Of a DNA stretch of 64,000 nucleotides, positions 49,122 through 57,554 are shown in pieces. This stretch comes from Candidatus Uabimicrobium amorphum (GTDB lineage: Bacteria > Planctomycetota > Uabimicrobiia > Uabimicrobiales > Uabimicrobiaceae): NCBI RefSeq assembly GCF_009002475.1, contig NZ_AP019860.1, positions 4,898,001 through 4,962,000 of the forward strand, given 5' to 3'. A program made the position numbers and the translations under genes. Every line of letters begins with the position of its first letter. Position 1 is the first letter of the stretch. The notes under the pieces are model-generated. The model searched no databases. It was given only the letters and a program-made list of their open reading frames with translations, and had not been told where the DNA came from.

Positions 49122-49510
49122 TGTCGGAACAAAAATCGCGTAAAAAAATCACTGTACGTCCCTCTCAGAAAAAACAAACCTCCGCTCCCGTAAAACTGAG
49201 CTTTGAGAGCACGGATGTATCGTATTGTAGCCAATTTAGTGTACAGGCAACGACTCAGGAAGTCTTCTTGAATTTTGCCGCGTCTTTGTTTCCAGGAACC
49301 AATCCTGGAGAGATTGTGTTACCCGTTCATACCCGGGTAGCAATGAATTATGTCAATGCGAAACGCCTTCTCGCTGTTCTTGCCGAAACCGTGCAGAAAT
49401 ACGAGAACGAATATGGGGAAATTAAAGATGTGGTGAAAAGCGAACTTCCGAAAGATAAAGGAAATTCGATGTCGAGTACCACAGCTTCTTTTCCTAAAAT
49501 AAACAGGTAG
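49121..49510 (+). CDS. DUF3467 family protein
   Basis: A 129-residue protein. The first ~30 residues are basic and low in complexity (SRKKITVRPSQKKQ); residues 30-110 match DUF3467: YCSQFSVQATTQEVFLNFA, a PVHTRVAMNYVNAKRLLAVL block, then KYENEYGEI. DUF3467 proteins are small soluble proteins of unknown function, common in planctomycetes and other bacteria. Its place inside a TolC/HlyD operon, fused by a one-base TAATG overlap to the TolC gene and four bases before the adaptor gene, suggests a cytoplasmic helper or regulator of the export system. Confidence 0.85.
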   Translation: MSEQKSRKKITVRPSQKKQTSAPVKLSFESTDVSYCSQFSVQATTQEVFLNFAASLFPGTNPGEIVLPVHTRVAMNYVNAKRLLAVLAETVQKYENEYGEIKDVVKSELPKDKGNSMSSTTASFPKINR

Positions 49511-49514
49511 TTAT

Positions 49515-51341
49515 ATGGATGCCAATGTTTCACGACAACAGCCAAATATAAATCCTTTGGAGATTCACAGCACCATTGTGCAAATTTTTGATGGTTACCA
49601 AAACGAGGAGGATTTTTATCATTCTCTTCTTGAGTTTGTGGCAACCCTGACAAATCCACGCGGTGTTTTTTTGCTAGAGTTGCGTAATAAGCAAGTCAAA
49701 ATTATGGCACAACAATTGGTGGAAAAAGAGAATGCTCATTGGCAATTGGTGCGTAAAGCCATCGTGAAAAGTGTGGAAAAATATAGTGGTAAAGAAGCTC
49801 ACGTGGGGAACTTGTCATTGCGTGGTCGTCAGTGGTATTTTGCCATTGCTCCCATTAGTACCACAAAAAAATTTTTGTGTCTTGTGGTTGAACTAGAAGA
49901 TGAAGAGCAACTTACTCCGTTTATTCTAATTTTGCAACTCATTGCGGGATATATTCCCTTTGCACACATAGGAGAACTTGCACAAAAAAAAGAGATCGTC
50001 GCCGAACGCGTAGCGGTCGCTATGGAGCTTGTCAACCATGCGATTCGCGAAGGTGATTTATACAAATCTTCGCAGAATGTCGTGGAAAAGTTGCAAAAGT
50101 ACTTACGATGTCAGTATGTGGCAATGGGGCTCATAAAAAATTGGGGAAGTCGCTTAATCGCGATATCCGATAGTAAAAAATTTGATCGGCGCAGCAATTT
50201 TGTAAAAAAAATAGAAGCGGCGATGCAAGAGGCCGTACGCGAAAAAAGAACGATTTTGTATCCGCTACCAAAAGATAGTCATACTTTACAAGTTGATGTA
50301 GCACACAAAGAGTTAAAGATTCAAACTGCCTGTGATTACATTATCACAGTTCCCATGTTTAATGACAAAGAACAGGTGTTTGCTGTGTGGATGTTTTTGT
50401 GGGAAGACCTTGCTCCACAACAACACGATATGAATCTAATTGAAACAATCACCCCTCATGTTGCCGATGTGATGTTTTTACTGAGAAACACACGGGGAAA
50501 TTTGATGATGCGCAGCGCGAAAAAGTGCGTCGCTGTCATGCAAAGATTAAAAACATGGGTGATCATTGCCGCTGTTTGTGCTACTCTTTGGGGAACACAG
50601 TTACCCTGGAATCATTATGTACGTGCAAAATCCCAAGTGGTCCCTTTAAAACGCCACTCGGTTGCTGCTCCTTTTGCGGGTATTTTGCAGTCGGCTTTTT
50701 GTAAGCCTGGAGATTTTGTCAAACGCAATCAATTACTCGCGAAGTTAGATGATCGCGAATTACGCTTGGAGTACATCGCGTTACAACAATCTCTTGCGGC
50801 GACAGACAAGAAGCTTTCTCTACTATTTGCACAAGAACAAATGGCGGATTACCATATTGCCAAAGTAGAAAAGAAAAAAAATGAGCAGCGACTACAACTT
50901 TTAGAGTATCGCCTGGGACATCTAGAGATTCGCGCACCACACAGTGGCATTTTGTTGCAAGGAGATTTACAGGATTTTATCGGAACACCTGTTTCATTGG
51001 GCGAAGTTCTTTTTGAAGTGGCATCGATTAGTGATTTAGTGATTGAGATGTCTGTAGATGAACGTGATGTTGGTTATGTGCGTTTGGATTGTCCCGCCGA
51101 GTTACGCGTTGATGCGTATCCAGATAAAGTTTGGAATAGTACGGTGCGGTATATTGCTCCTAGCTCCGAAATAAAAGACGGAGAAAATATTTTTGTTTGC
51201 GAAATGAATATGGGAAATAAGCACGAGAAGTTGTTGCCAGGAATGCGTGGTGAAGTAAAAATTCTTGTAGGTGAAGAACCTTTATGGTGGCTGTGGCTAC
51301 ATCGACCAATTGCGTGGTTTAAAACAAAAGTATGGTGGTAA
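49515..51341 (+). CDS. GAF-domain/HlyD adaptor fusion
   Basis: A 608-residue fusion. Residues about 15-160 and 170-335 look like two GAF-type sensory domains (the second begins ELVNHAIREGDLYKSSQNVVEKLQ and contains YVAMGLIKNWGSRLIAISDS and ITVPMFNDKEQVFAVWMF). A single membrane helix follows at about 346-362, then a periplasmic adaptor part: lipoyl half SVAAPFAGILQSAFCKPGDFV, a short coiled coil, second half LEIRAPHSGILLQGDL, and a beta-barrel domain to residue ~590. The topology puts GAF domains in the cytoplasm and the adaptor outside, a design for coupling a cytosolic signal to an export conduit. Four bases after the DUF3467 gene. Confidence 0.85.
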   Translation: MDANVSRQQPNINPLEIHSTIVQIFDGYQNEEDFYHSLLEFVATLTNPRGVFLLELRNKQVKIMAQQLVEKENAHWQLVRKAIVKSVEKYSGKEAHVGNLSLRGRQWYFAIAPISTTKKFLCLVVELEDEEQLTPFILILQLIAGYIPFAHIGELAQKKEIVAERVAVAMELVNHAIREGDLYKSSQNVVEKLQKYLRCQYVAMGLIKNWGSRLIAISDSKKFDRRSNFVKKIEAAMQEAVREKRTILYPLPKDSHTLQVDVAHKELKIQTACDYIITVPMFNDKEQVFAVWMFLWEDLAPQQHDMNLIETITPHVADVMFLLRNTRGNLMMRSAKKCVAVMQRLKTWVIIAAVCATLWGTQLPWNHYVRAKSQVVPLKRHSVAAPFAGILQSAFCKPGDFVKRNQLLAKLDDRELRLEYIALQQSLAATDKKLSLLFAQEQMADYHIAKVEKKKNEQRLQLLEYRLGHLEIRAPHSGILLQGDLQDFIGTPVSLGEVLFEVASISDLVIEMSVDERDVGYVRLDCPAELRVDAYPDKVWNSTVRYIAPSSEIKDGENIFVCEMNMGNKHEKLLPGMRGEVKILVGEEPLWWLWLHRPIAWFKTKVWW

Positions 51342-51342
51342 A

Positions 51343-53463
51343 ATGAGTGTGCAAGCCGATGTTGCTGTTCAAGATCTAGAGAATTTATACCCGCGTATAC
51401 GCAACAATTTGACATTCACATTTCATATAATTAAAAGCGTAGCTTGTTATGTAATTGAAGATCCGGTCAATTCGCGCTACTATCGTGTGGGGGTAAATGA
51501 GTATAAATTTATTTCGTTATTAAATGGGCATCGATCTGTCGCAGAAGCGATGCGCATTATGGCCGACACCCTAGGCGAAGATGCATTGATGCAAAACGAG
51601 GTCGTACAAATTTTGCACTGGCTAGGCAGCGTAAAGCTTTTAGACACAAACCAACCTCATGAAGACGACAATATGCTGGGATTTTCAGCAGGTGTTGCCA
51701 AGTTACTTTTTCCCAAAGTACCCTTTGGTAACCCCAATAAGATTCTCGACAAAATGTTGCCGTTAGCGCGTCTATTTTTAGGTAAAGGATTTTTTGTCAT
51801 ATGGCTTGTGGTAGTATTGTATGCTATATATGTAGTTTTCAGTCAATGGTCCCACTTTGCTAGTACCGCCAATCGCATATTGAGTGTCAACAACTGGTGG
51901 CATTTGGCGCTAGTTTGGGTGGTATTAAAAATTATTCATGAATTGTGGCACGCTTTGGTGTGTAAATATCACAATGCCGACGTCCGCGAAACCGGAATTT
52001 TGTTTATCTTATTCATTCCCATGGGATACGTTGATGCCAGTAGTTGCTGGAATTTACCGTCCAAATGGAAAAGAATTCATGTGGCCTTTGCCGGGATGAA
52101 AATTGAATTGTTTATCGCGGCGGTCGCTGCCATAATTTGGAATGAAACTTCCGCAGGTGTTGTGAATCAAGTTTGCTATGAAATTGTGTTGATGGCGAGT
52201 TTGACGACGTTGTTCTTTAACGCAAATCCCCTAATGCGCTTCGACGGCTACTATGCTTTGGCAGATTATCTAGAAGAGGTAAATTTATATTCGCGAGCAC
52301 AGTATTATCTTAAGTATCTGGGGCGAAGATATTTACTTGGCATTACTTGCTCTTTTAGTGAGGCATCCATAAAAACACGGCTACTTTTATTTGTATACGG
52401 TGTTTGTGCATTTTTATGGAGAATTGTCATATATGCAAGTATCGCATTGGCAACAAGTTTATTGTTTTTGGGGGCAGGTATCGCTCTTAGTATACTATAC
52501 TTTTTCGTATTTGTTGTGTTGCCACTCGCAAAGTTATTTTATTATATGCTTTTTGGAAAAGGTCTGGAGAGACCTTCTTTATGGCGTTCAGCGATTATTA
52601 TTTGCGGTGTTGCCTATTTTATTCATGCTATTTTTTCTACATTGACTTGGGAGAAAAGTATTGAGACCTCGGGCATCGTAGTTTATCAAAAACAAGAGAC
52701 AATAAGGGTTTACTGTCCTGGATTTGTACGAAAAATGTATGTCAAAACCGGACAGTTTGTAAAGCGCGGGCAAAAATTGTTGCTTTTAGAAAATAAAGAA
52801 GCGCGCGCGGATTACGAACAACTGTTACTGGCCATAGAAGAAACAAATTTAAAAATACGCCAGTTCCGGCAACAAGACTTGGTAAAAGAAAAAATCGAAA
52901 AAGAAAAGCTAAAGTATTTGAAAAAACGACGTGTGGAACAGCGAAATTTGCTCGAAACTTTGACTCTTTACTCTCCTATTGACGGATTTATCGAAACGCG
53001 TCGTCTACATGACTTGGTTGGGGCATATTTGAAAACGGGTGACGAAGTGATGAATGTTTTTGATCCGAAAACAAAAGAACTTTTAATCGCCATTCACCAA
53101 GATGACATAGACGAATATCGGATACTTTTACGTCGCAATGATCTACATGTGTATATTCCTAGCATAGATAAGGAGTTCCAAGGGGAACTCGACAATATAA
53201 GTCCTACAGCGACAACAACGATTATACACCCGGCGTTGACCGCTGTGGGAGGAGGGGATATTGTTGTGCGAAACGATCCGCAAGGAAATTATCATTTTGT
53301 GGCGCCATACTTTCGCGCAGATATATTTCTACCGGCACATGGCGCTCTGAAATGCGGTCATCGCGGTTATGTACGTATTTATGGAAAACAAAAAACCATA
53401 GGCATGCATATTTACTATATTTTGGAAGACTGGGTACAAAACACTTGGAATCAAAATTCATAA
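51343..53463 (+). CDS. PqqD-like/M50 metalloprotease/HlyD fusion protein
   Basis: A 706-residue membrane protein from the ATG one base after the previous stop. Residues about 20-110 resemble a PqqD-type peptide-binding domain (RYYRVGVNEYKFISLLNG, SVAEAMRIMAD). Several membrane helices from ~150 carry the M50 site-2-protease signatures: HELWH at residues 199-203 and the metal-binding NANPLMRFDGYY with Asp 301. After the last helix (~430) comes a lipoyl/HlyD region (CPGFVRKMYVKTGQFVKRGQ; a coiled coil; LYSPIDGFIETRRL) and a barrel-like tail. The active-site residues are intact. This family appears with HlyD and TolC genes in planctomycetes; whether it cuts or merely threads substrate is not known. 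Confidence 0.88.
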   Translation: MSVQADVAVQDLENLYPRIRNNLTFTFHIIKSVACYVIEDPVNSRYYRVGVNEYKFISLLNGHRSVAEAMRIMADTLGEDALMQNEVVQILHWLGSVKLLDTNQPHEDDNMLGFSAGVAKLLFPKVPFGNPNKILDKMLPLARLFLGKGFFVIWLVVVLYAIYVVFSQWSHFASTANRILSVNNWWHLALVWVVLKIIHELWHALVCKYHNADVRETGILFILFIPMGYVDASSCWNLPSKWKRIHVAFAGMKIELFIAAVAAIIWNETSAGVVNQVCYEIVLMASLTTLFFNANPLMRFDGYYALADYLEEVNLYSRAQYYLKYLGRRYLLGITCSFSEASIKTRLLLFVYGVCAFLWRIVIYASIALATSLLFLGAGIALSILYFFVFVVLPLAKLFYYMLFGKGLERPSLWRSAIIICGVAYFIHAIFSTLTWEKSIETSGIVVYQKQETIRVYCPGFVRKMYVKTGQFVKRGQKLLLLENKEARADYEQLLLAIEETNLKIRQFRQQDLVKEKIEKEKLKYLKKRRVEQRNLLETLTLYSPIDGFIETRRLHDLVGAYLKTGDEVMNVFDPKTKELLIAIHQDDIDEYRILLRRNDLHVYIPSIDKEFQGELDNISPTATTTIIHPALTAVGGGDIVVRNDPQGNYHFVAPYFRADIFLPAHGALKCGHRGYVRIYGKQKTIGMHIYYILEDWVQNTWNQNS

Positions 53464-53501
53464 GGTGTTGTACATGACACCGTTGTAAACGGAGGAAAAA
53501 A

Positions 53502-55292
53502 ATGCATAAATTTTTTTATTATTCACTTCTTGCCCTTATCATCGTCGGTTGTACACCTTATGGCTCTCCAAAAGAAGAAGTTCAACCGGTTCAAGAGTAT
53601 CGTGAGGAATTGACGGAAGACTATGTAGAACGCGTGAATAACAAATATAAAGAGCCAGAGAAAAAACAAAAGCCACAGCAAAAACAACAGCAAGTTGACA
53701 TAAAACCCAACAGAGACTCCCTCGTCGACATACACAAATTGTGGTGGTATAAAAAAATGCACAGTGAAGAGTCGAAAAAGGCGCCTGTAACTCTAAAAGA
53801 TCTTTATGTCAAAACTCTAAATCATTCAAATCAGGTAAAGGTTTTTTCCGATATACCCATTATACGTAGTACGGGTATACAAGAGGCCGAAGGGGAGTTT
53901 GATCCTGTCATCTATGCGGAAGGCGGATATAATCGCGTGAATGAACCTGTGGGAAATGTCTTAAAAACAGGCGATGACAATGACTTCAAGGAAAATGAGT
54001 TGTATTTTGAAGCAGGTATTAAAAAGAAATTTTCCCCCGGGACCGAGGTTCAAGTAAGTGAAAAATTGCAGAGAATTCAAAATAACTCGGAGTTTACAGA
54101 TCCAAACCCGCAGTCAATAGCGACGCTGTCGGTTAGTATTATTCAGCCGTTACTACGTGGCGCAGGTATCGAGTATAATGAAAGTTTGTATCGTTTGGCA
54201 AAGATTGATTCGAAGATTGCCAAAAAAGAATTTAAACGCCAGCTCGAAACGCATCTTTTAGAAGTAACACGCGCATATTGGGCACTTTATCTCGCACAAG
54301 CAAGTTTAACATTGCGTCGGGAAATGGTAAAAAATATCGAAGATATCAATCGTGAGATAAAACAGCGCAGTGAACTTGATGCACTACAGAGCGAAATATA
54401 TCACACCGAGTCAGCTTTGGCATTTCATCGCGCACGTATTATTCGTGCGGAAACAGTGGTGAAAAACTCCAGAGATCGTTTGTTGACTTTAATAAATGAT
54501 CCGCAATACATATATGATAGCGATACTTTGGTACTCGGAGACATTCCATTTACCAAATGGAATGATATCGAGCTAAAAAAATCACTCTTGCAATCGATGA
54601 GAAATCGTCCTGAGTTAGAACAGGCATACTTACAAATACGCGCTTCTACCATTCGTTTAAATATGACAAAGAATGAATTACTTCCTATCTTAGATGGTAT
54701 TGTTGAGTTTGCTTTTACCGGATTGCGCGCCGAAAATGATATGGGCGGAGCAATAGGTGACCAGTTTGCAGGTGGAGATCCGGGGGCACGATTCGGCTTT
54801 CGGTTCGAGTACCCCATATGGAACCGCAAGGCACGAGCACGACATACGCGCCGCCAGGTGGAAAAGCGCCAACTCATTAACCAGTTCAAAACGACGATGG
54901 AAAATGTGCTGTTTGAAGTAAAAGTTTCTATTCGTGAGGTAGAAACCACATACCAAGAATTTTTAGCGCGGCAAAAAGCTTTTGTTGCGGCACAAAAAGA
55001 GATAAATGCGCTGAAGAATCGCCGTGTTTTAGAAACTGTTTTGCAGGGAAATAAAGGTGTGAGTAGTTTCTTGCAAGCGTTACTGCAGTCGCAAAATAAC
55101 TATCTGGAAACACAATTTCAGCTAGTCAAATCTATGATCGATTATAATTTAGCGATTACAAATTTGAAGCGTTCTGAAGGAACTTTCCTATCGTTTGAAA
55201 ATATTGAAACTGTCATTGAAGAAGACGAAAATGGTTTGCCAATGTGGCGCACGGTCATCAATAGCTATGAAGATAAGTACACTTCAAAATAG
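53502..55292 (+). CDS. TolC-family outer-membrane lipoprotein (second copy)
   Basis: A 596-residue paralogue of the protein at 47301-49121. The lipobox IVGCTPYG is followed by a similar acidic segment but here with a K/Q-rich insert (about residues 48-70: EPEKKQKPQQKQQQ). The shared blocks are extensive: SDIPIIRSTGIQEAEGEFDP, EKLQRIQNNSEF, DPNPQSIATLSVSIIQPLLR, NRPELEQAYLQIRASTIRLN and KSMIDYNLAITNLKRSEGTF. It starts 38 bases after the M50 gene with GGAGG upstream and ends at a hairpin terminator. Two channels of one type in one operon suggest a mixed trimer or two alternative conduits. Confidence 0.9.
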   Translation: MHKFFYYSLLALIIVGCTPYGSPKEEVQPVQEYREELTEDYVERVNNKYKEPEKKQKPQQKQQQVDIKPNRDSLVDIHKLWWYKKMHSEESKKAPVTLKDLYVKTLNHSNQVKVFSDIPIIRSTGIQEAEGEFDPVIYAEGGYNRVNEPVGNVLKTGDDNDFKENELYFEAGIKKKFSPGTEVQVSEKLQRIQNNSEFTDPNPQSIATLSVSIIQPLLRGAGIEYNESLYRLAKIDSKIAKKEFKRQLETHLLEVTRAYWALYLAQASLTLRREMVKNIEDINREIKQRSELDALQSEIYHTESALAFHRARIIRAETVVKNSRDRLLTLINDPQYIYDSDTLVLGDIPFTKWNDIELKKSLLQSMRNRPELEQAYLQIRASTIRLNMTKNELLPILDGIVEFAFTGLRAENDMGGAIGDQFAGGDPGARFGFRFEYPIWNRKARARHTRRQVEKRQLINQFKTTMENVLFEVKVSIREVETTYQEFLARQKAFVAAQKEINALKNRRVLETVLQGNKGVSSFLQALLQSQNNYLETQFQLVKSMIDYNLAITNLKRSEGTFLSFENIETVIEEDENGLPMWRTVINSYEDKYTSK

Positions 55293-55309
55293 GAGTCAAA
55301 AATCAAAAC

Positions 55310-55337
55310 TAGGGCGTGTCATCAATGACCTGCCCTA
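55310..55337. terminator. Hairpin between the export operon and the kinase gene
   Basis: TAGGGC (55310-55315) pairs with GCCCTA (55332-55337), and GTCAT with ATGAC inside, giving an interrupted stem. The minus-strand kinase stop codon (55335-55337) is part of the right arm. Probably terminates transcription from both directions. Confidence 0.6.
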
Positions 55338-57521
55338 ATTATTGCCATCGAGATTTTGCGGGAAAATTCTTTTTGTTTTGCGGTTTACTATGGAGGGAGA
55401 TGCAAAATTTTCTAGCACTTCATCGATGTGTTGGATGAGTTCATCAACTGTATTGTGGCGATACTTCAGTTCTTTACTCATCATTTTTTGTACAAGTTGG
55501 GAAACTTGCTGGGGAATGAGAATGTTTTTTTTCCTTGGATCAGGAGTGGCAAACAATCGTTGCTGCATAACATCTATCGGAGTGTTTCCCGTAAAGGGAA
55601 CCTCTCCGGTTAACATATGATACATCGTGGCTCCCAAACAATATATATCGCTGCGAATATCGATATTACTTTGATATATTTGTTCGGGGGACATATAGTA
55701 TGGCGTTCCCAACACGACACCTACTGTGGTAAGTGAACACGGACGTTGTGTTGTTTTTAGTATGCCGAAGTCAATGAGTTTTGTGACATTATCTTCGGTA
55801 ATAATAATGTGTTCTGGCTTTATATCGCGATGCACCACACCTTTACTTTCCATGTATTTTAAAGCTTCCGCAATTGACCTGGCGATAGACAAACAAACTT
55901 TGGGGGATATTTGTCCACTTAATTCAATCATTTCCATCACCGAAGTTCCTGGGAGATACTCCATGACAATGTAGCATATTTTGCGACTTTGGAAGTAATC
56001 ATATCCTTTGATTAAGTTCGGATGGTTTAAATTGATGATGGTTTCCGCCTCTTGTAAAAAACGCATAGAGTCTTTAATATTGGCGGTATACTCGGGAGAT
56101 AGTACTTTTACAACAACTCTTTTTTTGCTGTCGTTTTCGCGGGCAATATAGGTGACGGACATTCCTCCGCGCCCCATCACTTCTTCTATGGTATACGAGT
56201 TCCCTTTTGTTCCTGGAATAATTGTATTCCTAGGAATATCGCTGGTTTCCGGAAGTTGTTTTATATCACCAATTTCTTTTTCCAACTGTTTAATTTTGAT
56301 TTCTAAGTCGACAAGGGTGGATTGCGCTTTTTTTACTTCTTGCTCTTTCGAATTGACTTGCGAAATAAATTTTTGGCGATTTAAACGTACCGAGCTATGT
56401 TGTACCTTTGAATCTTTGAATTGTAGCCATACGCGAATGAGTTTTACCAATATATCGGCGGAGACTGGTTTGGTAATGAAGTCGTCGCCATACTGCATCG
56501 CTTGGAATTGTTTATCTGTTTGTGTTTCTGAAGATATAAAAATGATGGGGGTGTTTTTATGTTGGCGGATTTCACGAATCTCTCGTGCAATAAAAATAGC
56601 ATCGTTATCACCAAAGTGTAAGTCCATTAAAATGATATCCGGTTTAAAAGAAATTACCGATGTAATCGCTTGTTGATGATCTGTTGCCGCCTCTGTTTTT
56701 AAACCGAATGTCTTTAGAAGTAACGAGTAAAATGTAGCGCAAGCGGTGTCGCTGTCCACAACTAAAATGCGTGGTATGGCTTTTTTTTCAGGGCACAGTT
56801 CTTCGATGGCTTGTTGCAGTTTTTCAGAATCTAACGGCTTGGTAAGTGCAACACTGCCTATTTTGGCAATTTTTAGCTGTAGGGCAAAGTGGCTACTTTC
56901 TATAATGAACAGTGTGGGAATTGTGCAGTTTTTAATGATTTTATTTTGGGCAATTTTTTCGGCAATTGGAAAGTCTTCTTTTGCATCTAATATATTAAAT
57001 ACAACACATCTCGGTATGTACAACTCCAAAGATTCCAGTAAATCTTTTTCGCAATTAAATACCTTACAATTGAGATTTTTTTCTATGTCTAAGTTTGTGA
57101 CCTCTGGTGTATTTTGATAAATAAATACTGTGGTGTAGTCTTCCCCATGGTCTTGTAGATGATGATTCTCAATCTCTACTTCTTCGAGGCTTTCTATCTT
57201 GCTTAAAATTTTACGTTTAATTTCGCCAATGTAAACATGTACTTGCGTTTTTTGTAGAGGCATGCACTTTTTTTGAGAGTTTATTTTTTTGAAGATATAT
57301 ATAAGCTCTTTTAAACTATCATTCAACTCTTGGTAATTGAAGACATTACAGTTTTGTTTTATTCCAATAAATTGCTTTTGCACTTCATACCACTGCTCTT
57401 GGCTCCAATCCTTATCACAGATATCCCGCCAAATAAATTCTATTTCTGCAATTGCCGTAGGCAATTGTCTCAGAAAAGAATGAGATAGTTTTAGTAGTTG
57501 CTTGTTAAAGTTATTGGTCAT
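55335..57521 (-). CDS. Degenerate Hpt / two receiver / Ser-Thr kinase hybrid
   Basis: A protein of about 728 residues (ATG at 57521; a GTG at 57536 would add five). The first ~110 residues are all-helical and resemble a phosphotransfer (Hpt) domain, but where the active histidine is expected there is FIGIKQN. Residues ~130-245 form a receiver-like domain with the phospho-Asp replaced (VVFNIL) though the conserved lysine remains (LTKP). Residues ~255-375 form an intact receiver: VVDSD, LMDLHF with the acceptor Asp, FISS and ITKP. A coiled coil (~385-435) leads to a Hanks-type kinase (~460-710) with GRGGMSVTYIA, VVVKVL, HRDIKPEH, DFG and GTPYYMSPEQ. So a phosphorelay input probably controls a Ser/Thr kinase output. 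It is the last gene of a three-gene minus-strand operon. Confidence 0.9.
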   Translation of the reverse strand: MTNNFNKQLLKLSHSFLRQLPTAIAEIEFIWRDICDKDWSQEQWYEVQKQFIGIKQNCNVFNYQELNDSLKELIYIFKKINSQKKCMPLQKTQVHVYIGEIKRKILSKIESLEEVEIENHHLQDHGEDYTTVFIYQNTPEVTNLDIEKNLNCKVFNCEKDLLESLELYIPRCVVFNILDAKEDFPIAEKIAQNKIIKNCTIPTLFIIESSHFALQLKIAKIGSVALTKPLDSEKLQQAIEELCPEKKAIPRILVVDSDTACATFYSLLLKTFGLKTEAATDHQQAITSVISFKPDIILMDLHFGDNDAIFIAREIREIRQHKNTPIIFISSETQTDKQFQAMQYGDDFITKPVSADILVKLIRVWLQFKDSKVQHSSVRLNRQKFISQVNSKEQEVKKAQSTLVDLEIKIKQLEKEIGDIKQLPETSDIPRNTIIPGTKGNSYTIEEVMGRGGMSVTYIARENDSKKRVVVKVLSPEYTANIKDSMRFLQEAETIINLNHPNLIKGYDYFQSRKICYIVMEYLPGTSVMEMIELSGQISPKVCLSIARSIAEALKYMESKGVVHRDIKPEHIIITEDNVTKLIDFGILKTTQRPCSLTTVGVVLGTPYYMSPEQIYQSNIDIRSDIYCLGATMYHMLTGEVPFTGNTPIDVMQQRLFATPDPRKKNILIPQQVSQLVQKMMSKELKYRHNTVDELIQHIDEVLENFASPSIVNRKTKRIFPQNLDGNN

Positions 57522-57554
57522 TTGTTTTGTGCACACTTCTTCAGAATAGTAAAT

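Noticed and set aside
47301..55292. Ordinary type I secretion system or RND efflux pump
   Set aside because: No ABC ATPase/permease, RND or MFS gene lies in or beside the operon; the membrane component is an M50 family protein.
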